A model generated the notes under the pieces. The model saw only the letters and a list, made by a program, of their open reading frames with translations, searched no databases and was not told the DNA's origin. DNA of 23,905 bases from a virus, in the IMG/VR virus record IMGVR_UViG_3300031576_000271, positions 1 through 23,905 of that record; one strand, 5' to 3'. Below, piece after piece: positions 20,561 through 23,905 of this stretch. The translations under genes and the position numbers were made by a program. How positions within the stretch are numbered: the first letter of the stretch is position 1; each line of letters starts with the position of its first letter.

Positions 20561-20592
20561 TATATAAAACTTACTACTATATAAAACTTTCG
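20561..20592 (-). promoter_or_regulatory. Tandem archaeal promoters for the candidate RNA
   Basis: Minus strand CGAAAGTTTTATATA (TATA 20578-20585) and, 17 bases downstream, AAGTTTTATATA (TATA 20561-20568). Predicted starts are about 20556 and 20539. The distal unit carries TAACGAAAG and an ATTCTAT element upstream (to about 20603) like the portal and fibre promoters, and the 17-base tandem spacing equals that at 15143-15174. Confidence 0.7.
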
Positions 20593-20682
20593 TTAAAGTA
20601 TAGAATAAATAATAATAATCCTATTGCTAAGCAACATTGCTAACCCATAGCTTTATATATGTGAATAAAAAATAAGCAAAGA

Positions 20683-20690
20683 TTTATATA
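20683..20690 (+). promoter_or_regulatory. Upstream TATA box of the rightward unit
   Basis: GCAAAGA followed by TTTATATA, with a predicted start near 20712. No gene starts at once, so this may give a longer-leader transcript of the same unit or be a secondary promoter. Confidence 0.45.
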
Positions 20691-20735
20691 TAACTTCCAA
20701 AAGGTTTCCTGTGTGAGTATATAAATAAACATAAG

Positions 20736-20743
20736 ATTTATAT
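20736..20743 (+). promoter_or_regulatory. Main promoter of the rightward unit, leaderless start
   Basis: ATAAGA followed by TTTATATA. The predicted start (about 20764) practically coincides with the ATG at 20766, fitting a leaderless archaeal mRNA. It faces away from the promoters at 20561-20592, forming a divergent control region of about 150 bases. Confidence 0.6.
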
Positions 20744-20765
20744 AGCTAGAATACATATATAGTAT

Positions 20766-21011
20766 ATGAAACATAAGTTAATATGTTTCAAGAGGTTTGA
20801 CAAAATGAGACAGAAAAACAGTTTATCAGATTTAGTAAATGAGATAAGTTTAGCTACACTTAATAGAATAGCTTCCTTTGGGAATGTTGTTTATCAACGA
20901 TTTGAAGAGGGTAAAATAGACTTTTATAGAAGAGATAGCTCTGTATTAATTTACAGACATAAACCAGCCTATGCTATGGTTTATAGCTCAAGCAGGAGTG
21001 TATCACAATGA
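20766..21011 (+). CDS. First gene of the rightward unit, hypothetical
   Basis: An 81-residue basic protein starting MKHKLICFKRFDKMRQ, with a helix (LSDLVNEISLATLNRIASFG) and strands FEEGKIDFYRR and SVLIYRHKPAYAMVYSSS. The ATG coincides with the predicted transcription start, so I keep it over the inner ATG at residue 14. The last bases overlap the next start (ATGA). No family recognised. First genes of such early-type units are often regulators or host-takeover factors. Confidence 0.6.
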   Translation: MKHKLICFKRFDKMRQKNSLSDLVNEISLATLNRIASFGNVVYQRFEEGKIDFYRRDSSVLIYRHKPAYAMVYSSSRSVSQ

Positions 21012-21148
21012 ATAAAACGATACAAGAAAAGATAGATAGTAATATGCTTTTATTAGATATACCAAACAAACAGATAAAAGGATATACAAAAGTTAGTAAA
21101 TGGAAAGAACAATTTAATAAAATTATAGACTTATTGGAGGAGGATTAA
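21008..21148 (+). CDS. Small helical protein, 46 residues
   Basis: Begins MNKTIQEKIDSNML in an ATGA overlap with the gene before and ends with GAGGAG codons that provide the ribosome-binding site of the next gene. Composition is Lys/Ile/Asp-rich and helical (KWKEQFNKIIDLLEED). It fills the space between two clear genes without a gap. No function recognised. Confidence 0.6.
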   Translation: MNKTIQEKIDSNMLLLDIPNKQIKGYTKVSKWKEQFNKIIDLLEED

Positions 21149-21150
21149 AA

Positions 21151-21393
21151 ATGGCTTATATTATACATAACAATAAAAGACCGTTGTCTTATTTTTATGG
21201 TAATGGAAACGGAAGAATAAGAGATATTTTAGGTTTTAGCAATAATAATTATTTTATATTTGATACAAAAGAGAAAGCAAAAGATAAAATAAAACAGATG
21301 AAAGAAGAACTAATAAATAGGGCTATTGATTTAAAACTTTCAATAAAATTGTATAAAATATTTGAAAGATTAAAAATAAAAGAGGTGGCTTAA
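21151..21393 (+). CDS. Hypothetical protein, 80 residues
   Basis: GGAGGAGG precedes the ATG at good distance. A strand-rich N-terminus (MAYIIHNNKRPLSYFYGNGNGR), NNNYFIFDTKEKAKDKI, then a long basic helix to the end (about 43-78). The YFIFDTKEKAKDKI pattern (strand, D-T-K, helix) is common in small phage proteins that display a value-then-helix layout, but I cannot assign a function. Tightly packed with its neighbours. Confidence 0.6.
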   Translation: MAYIIHNNKRPLSYFYGNGNGRIRDILGFSNNNYFIFDTKEKAKDKIKQMKEELINRAIDLKLSIKLYKIFERLKIKEVA

Positions 21394-21394
21394 A

Positions 21395-21556
21395 ATGAAA
21401 ACAAATAGATACAGCAGCCTTACAGATAAAACAATAATGGGATATCAGCAAACATTAATTAAAAAAATAACTAAACAAATAAAAGACCCAAGAGATTTAT
21501 TTGCTGTTTTAGGAATGGAGAGAGAATTAACTTTATTAGAGTGTGATGCAAAATGA
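21395..21556 (+). CDS. Small hypothetical protein, 53 residues
   Basis: AGAGGTGG precedes the ATG, which follows the previous stop by one base. The product, starting MKTNRYSSLTDKTI, is basic and helical (QQTLIKKITKQIKDPRDLFAVLGMERELTLLE). It overlaps the next gene (ATGA). The layout suggests two short helices joined by a turn at DPRD. No family recognised. Confidence 0.6.
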   Translation: MKTNRYSSLTDKTIMGYQQTLIKKITKQIKDPRDLFAVLGMERELTLLECDAK

Positions 21557-21684
21557 TGCCAAGATGTAAAGAATGTTTAAGTATTATGGATTATCCTCAT
21601 AAATATAATACTTGCAATGGTTGTTTAAGACAAATAGCAAACGAATCATTAGAAGATTTTGAAAAAGGAGACGATGTAAAATGA
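21553..21684 (+). CDS. Small zinc-ribbon-like protein, 43 residues
   Basis: Two cysteine pairs, CKEC at residues 5-8 and CNGC at 21-24, separated by 12 residues, form a minimal zinc ribbon. The rest is an acidic tail (ESLEDFEKGDD). Two ATGs lie side by side (21553, 21556); the first makes the ATGA overlap typical here. Likely a nucleic-acid or protein-interaction module. Confidence 0.65.
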   Translation: MMPRCKECLSIMDYPHKYNTCNGCLRQIANESLEDFEKGDDVK

Positions 21685-21848
21685 AAAATTGGGGATATAC
21701 AATATTTGGAGCAAAAATAACAATAGATGAATACAACGATTTAATAGACACTATGTTAAGAAATAATATAGAACAGATAACAAGAGAACAATTACATGAG
21801 TTTATTTGTTCTCGTGGTTTTAAAATAAATGATAAATGGGTAAGATAA
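21681..21848 (+). CDS. Small hypothetical protein, 55 residues
   Basis: Begins MKNWGYTIFGAKITIDEYND after an AAGGAG site inside the previous gene, with an ATGA overlap. A strand pair is followed by two helices (DEYNDLIDTMLRNN; TREQLHEFICSRGFK) and ends in KWVR. The size suggests a compact winged-helix-like or small helical fold, but no DNA-binding motif is clear. Confidence 0.6.
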   Translation: MKNWGYTIFGAKITIDEYNDLIDTMLRNNIEQITREQLHEFICSRGFKINDKWVR

Positions 21849-21849
21849 A

Positions 21850-22002
21850 ATGAAATACAAAGAAGAATTAATTGAATGTCCGGAATGTGATGACGGAACA
21901 ATGATACTATCAACTGAGGCAGACGCAGGAAACGGAAACACAACATACGTTGCATATTGCAAGAAATGCGATTATACAGATTATGAATATTATCAAAAAT
22001 AG
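21850..22002 (+). CDS. Zinc-ribbon protein, 50 residues
   Basis: Cysteine pairs CPEC (residues 10-13) and CKKC (37-40) with strand-like sequence between them (TMILSTEADAGNGNTTYVAY) match a classic zinc ribbon, as in archaeal transcription-factor and translation-protein ribbons. The ATG follows the previous stop by one base. A regulatory or nucleic-acid-binding role is plausible. Confidence 0.7.
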   Translation: MKYKEELIECPECDDGTMILSTEADAGNGNTTYVAYCKKCDYTDYEYYQK

Positions 22003-22012
22003 AGGTGAGAAA

Positions 22013-22156
22013 ATGAAATGTGAATTTTGTAATGAAAAAGAAGAAATAAAACAAATAGCTTTTCCAAAAAGCCATTTGTGTGCTGACTGCACAGAAGAAG
22101 GCATTAGAGAATTACATTATAAATATGCAGAATCAAAAGATTGGTATAAAGAATAA
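22013..22156 (+). CDS. Zinc-finger-like protein, 47 residues
   Basis: Begins MKCEFCNEKE after GAGGTGAG at the right distance. The frame is open upstream to 21950, but that part overlaps the previous gene and lacks a ribosome-binding site. Cysteine pairs CEFC (3-6) and CADC (23-26) resemble the short ClpX-type or treble-clef fingers, followed by a charged helix to the end. Function unknown. Confidence 0.7.
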   Translation: MKCEFCNEKEEIKQIAFPKSHLCADCTEEGIRELHYKYAESKDWYKE

Positions 22157-22189
22157 ATAACAAAATGGAAATAAAGGAGATGATTCAAT

Positions 22190-22399
22190 ATGAGTTTAAC
22201 TAAAGATGAATTAAGAGTTAAAGAAGAAGAACTAAACGAAGAATTAAAAGAATTACATAAAAAGAATATGGAATTTACTCAAATAGGTTGGGATAATGGA
22301 TACAAAGCAGGTTATTATGCAGGCAGAATAGATAGAATGATCAAAGAGGGAAAAAGACTAAATAAACAAATAAAGGTGTTAGAAGATGCTGATAACTAA
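22190..22399 (+). CDS. Coiled-coil protein, 69 residues
   Basis: AAGGAGATG precedes the ATG. Residues 4-28 form a charged coiled coil (LRVKEEELNEELKELHKK); a central G-W-D-N-G-Y-K-A-G-Y-Y-A-G-R patch is followed by a second helix. The two helices around a Gly-rich hinge suggest a homo-oligomer. It overlaps the next gene by 14 bases. No family recognised. Confidence 0.6.
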   Translation: MSLTKDELRVKEEELNEELKELHKKNMEFTQIGWDNGYKAGYYAGRIDRMIKEGKRLNKQIKVLEDADN

Positions 22400-22577
22400 A
22401 ACAACAACTTTATATATTCATAAAAGAAGATGCTTACAATGTATGAGACCACTTATATTAGATATGAATTATAATAATAGATACTGTTGGAAATGCTTAT
22501 ATTCATTTGCTACAACAACATGGAGCAAGAACATATGCAGAGATAATATGTTAAATGAGGAGATTGATTTAAAATGA
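22386..22577 (+). CDS. Zinc-ribbon-like protein, 63 residues
   Basis: Cysteine pairs CLQC (residues 16-19) and CWKC (34-37) around a strand-rich 14-residue spacer. AAAGGTG within the previous gene serves as ribosome-binding site. The end (NMLNEEIDLK) overlaps the ATPase start (ATGA). Immediate coupling to the ATPase suggests it could be an accessory subunit or regulator of it; this is inference. Confidence 0.65.
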   Translation: MLITKTTTLYIHKRRCLQCMRPLILDMNYNNRYCWKCLYSFATTTWSKNICRDNMLNEEIDLK

Positions 22578-23353
22578 CAAACATAATCGATTATTGGATA
22601 CAGAACTTATTACACAAACAAAAGGCAGAATCAAAGTATGAATTAATATATAAGGAAGCATTAAAAGAAAATAAGAATATAATTATAACAGGATACAAAC
22701 ATAATCCTTCTTATTCTGAACTGAAAGAGATTTCTATTGATAATGGAAATCTAAATAATTTTACTTCTAAATTAAATAACAAATCAGTTGTGTGTTTAGT
22801 TGCTGGATGTAGAGGATCAGGTAAAACAGCATTATCATTCAGATTATTAGAAAATATCAAATCACAAACTAACAGATCAATGTTTGCTGTTGGTTTTCCT
22901 AATCAGAATTTACCTAATTGGATTAATCATGCAGAGACAATAGATGAAATACCAAATGGATCAGTTGTTCTATGGGACGAAGCAGGAATAACTCTTAATC
23001 AAACATCAACATTTAATACAGTAACAAGAGACGTAAGTAATCTATTAAAAATAGCAAGACATAAAGATTTATCATTAATATTTATATCTCAAAATGTAGG
23101 TAATTTAAATTTGAATGTTGTGAGAATGATTGATATAGCTTTCTTATTAAAAGACAGCTTATGGCAACAATTTACAGACAGAGGATTTATTAGAAAACTA
23201 TATGAGAACATAAAAATAAGTGAACATCCTTTTGATTATTCAACTAATGGTCAAGTTTATATTATTGATTCAGAATTTACAGGCATGATGAATTTTAAGT
23301 TGCCAAGCTTTTGGAGTGATTCTGTATCAAAGAGTTATGGAGGTAAAAAATGA
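22574..23353 (+). CDS. P-loop ATPase of the Zot/FtsK-HerA kind
   Basis: A 259-residue protein with Walker A AGCRGSGKT (77-85), Walker B VVLWDEAG (131-138), and ARHKDLSLIFISQN (161-174), the arginine-finger/sensor pattern of Zot-type and FtsK-HerA/A32-type DNA-pumping ATPases. An extra N-terminal domain (about 1-68) and a C-terminal strand-rich part (about 200-259, no membrane helix) complete it. It is unrelated to the terminase encoded in the same window. Possible roles are moving or partitioning viral DNA, replication support, or virion assembly. Coupled by ATGA overlaps to the zinc-ribbon gene before and the coiled-coil gene after. Confidence 0.82.
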   Translation: MTNIIDYWIQNLLHKQKAESKYELIYKEALKENKNIIITGYKHNPSYSELKEISIDNGNLNNFTSKLNNKSVVCLVAGCRGSGKTALSFRLLENIKSQTNRSMFAVGFPNQNLPNWINHAETIDEIPNGSVVLWDEAGITLNQTSTFNTVTRDVSNLLKIARHKDLSLIFISQNVGNLNLNVVRMIDIAFLLKDSLWQQFTDRGFIRKLYENIKISEHPFDYSTNGQVYIIDSEFTGMMNFKLPSFWSDSVSKSYGGKK

Positions 23354-23637
23354 AACAAGGACAAACAGATGTTATAAGTTTTGAAGAGCTAATAGATCAT
23401 TTAGCAGGTAAACCTATGCCTCCTCCAAACAATATAAAAGTTGAATTTGATAAAAAGTTTTTTAAAAATTTGGATAAATTACCATTAAAGGCGAAAAAGA
23501 AAGAAAATAAATTAACTCAAAAAGATATAAATAATTGGCATTACGAATTCATTAAAGATCATGAAAACCGTCTAAATAAAATAGAAAAAGAAATAAAAGA
23601 ATTAAAAGATAAAGTAAAAATATTAGAAATAAAATGA
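23350..23637 (+). CDS. Coiled-coil partner candidate of the ATPase
   Basis: A 95-residue basic protein. An N-terminal segment (VISFEELIDHLAGKPMPPPNN) precedes a linker, and a C-terminal coiled coil covers about residues 58-95 (INNWHYEFIKDHENRLNKIEKEIKEL...). GGAGGT precedes the ATG, and it overlaps the ATPase gene by four bases, so coordinated synthesis and physical interaction are likely. No family recognised. Confidence 0.6.
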   Translation: MKQGQTDVISFEELIDHLAGKPMPPPNNIKVEFDKKFFKNLDKLPLKAKKKENKLTQKDINNWHYEFIKDHENRLNKIEKEIKELKDKVKILEIK

Positions 23638-23747
23638 AAGTTAATACTCATTTTAAAACATGTAAACGTTGTAGAAAACCATTCAAAGCAACAAGAAGAC
23701 GTTGTAAAATATGTGATAAATGCAATAAAACAATGAATAAAAAATAA
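23634..23747 (+). CDS. Tiny basic zinc-ribbon-like protein, 37 residues
   Basis: Cysteine pairs CKRC (residues 10-13) and CKICDKC (24-30) with Lys/Arg making up a large share of the rest (TRRR, NKTMNKK). The charge suggests nucleic-acid binding. It overlaps the previous gene (ATGA). Too short for most automated calls, but the spacing of the cysteine pairs is regular. Confidence 0.65.
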   Translation: MKVNTHFKTCKRCRKPFKATRRRCKICDKCNKTMNKK

Positions 23748-23766
23748 GAAAATTGGAGGTTAAAAA

Positions 23767-23905
23767 ATGACAGAACAACTTAAAACATTAAAAGATTTAG
23801 AAGAACAAGATAGTTTACGTAATGTAGTATATGCAGGAATTATTGATGAGCCATTTACGTACGTAGAACCAAGCTTGTTAAGAAATGAGGCAATAAAATG
23901 GATTA
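23767..23905 (+). CDS. Partial gene at the right edge
   Basis: GGAGGT lies just before the ATG. The first 46 residues, starting MTEQLKTLKDLEEQ, are acidic and helical at first, then strand-like (RNVVYAGIIDEPFTYVEP), and the frame runs off the window. Not enough is visible to assign a function. Confidence 0.6.
   Translation, partial: MTEQLKTLKDLEEQDSLRNVVYAGIIDEPFTYVEPSLLRNEAIKWI

Noticed and set aside
21584-22075. 163-codon minus-strand frame opposite the small zinc proteins
   Set aside because: Phe/Leu/Ile-rich shadow of Lys/Asn-rich genes; the plus strand has SD sites, ATGA overlaps and regular cysteine pairs.

Overview
The window is an AT-rich piece of a head-tailed virus (Caudoviricetes-type virion genes) or a provirus of one, most likely infecting an archaeon. 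The virion genes are clear by sequence: terminase large subunit, portal, prohead protease/scaffold, HK97-fold major capsid protein, connector, tail-completion and tail-tube proteins, and phage fibre motifs. The archaeal assignment rests on expression signals. Several transcription units start 25-45 bases after an archaeal BRE+TATA element (CGAAAG/AGAAAG followed by TTTATAAA or TTTATATA), and at least two first genes look leaderless. Internal operon genes use Shine-Dalgarno (SD) sites and ATGA/TAATG stop-start overlaps. Many very small CxxC...CxxC proteins also fit an archaeal virus. I cannot name the host. No integrase, polymerase, helicase or tRNA is visible.

Layout. Everything from about 20.56 kb down to base 1 is transcribed leftward (minus strand); everything from 20.74 kb to the right edge is transcribed rightward. 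The divergent region (about 19.8-20.76 kb) holds promoters, a candidate structured non-coding RNA and a repeat- and hairpin-rich stretch that could be a replication origin or control region. The leftward units are: (1) 19782-18912, four small genes including two cysteine-rich proteins; (2) 18825-15191, small genes, a two-helix membrane protein, TerL and a helical protein; (3) 15103-6096, portal, a small double-start gene, protease/scaffold, major capsid protein, a run of beta-rich structural proteins, then a cell-envelope hydrolase pair (permuted NlpC/P60-like enzyme and papain-like protease), possibly with its own promoter; (4) 5990 to the left edge, three fibre-type proteins, head-tail connector, stopper, completion proteins and tail tube, continuing off the window.

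The rightward unit (20766 to edge) is a tightly coupled string of at least 14 mostly tiny genes, five of them zinc-ribbon-like, around one larger gene: a P-loop ATPase of the Zot/FtsK-HerA kind, distinct from the terminase.

Points that stand out: a promoter-driven, mutually nested RNA fold; in-frame internal start sites with SD sequences in two adjacent head genes; two unrelated cysteine-hydrolase genes in the late operon; a second ATPase; a shared promoter element that may coordinate three units; and about 8 kb of fibre, surface and hydrolase genes between the capsid gene and the connector genes that usually follow it directly.
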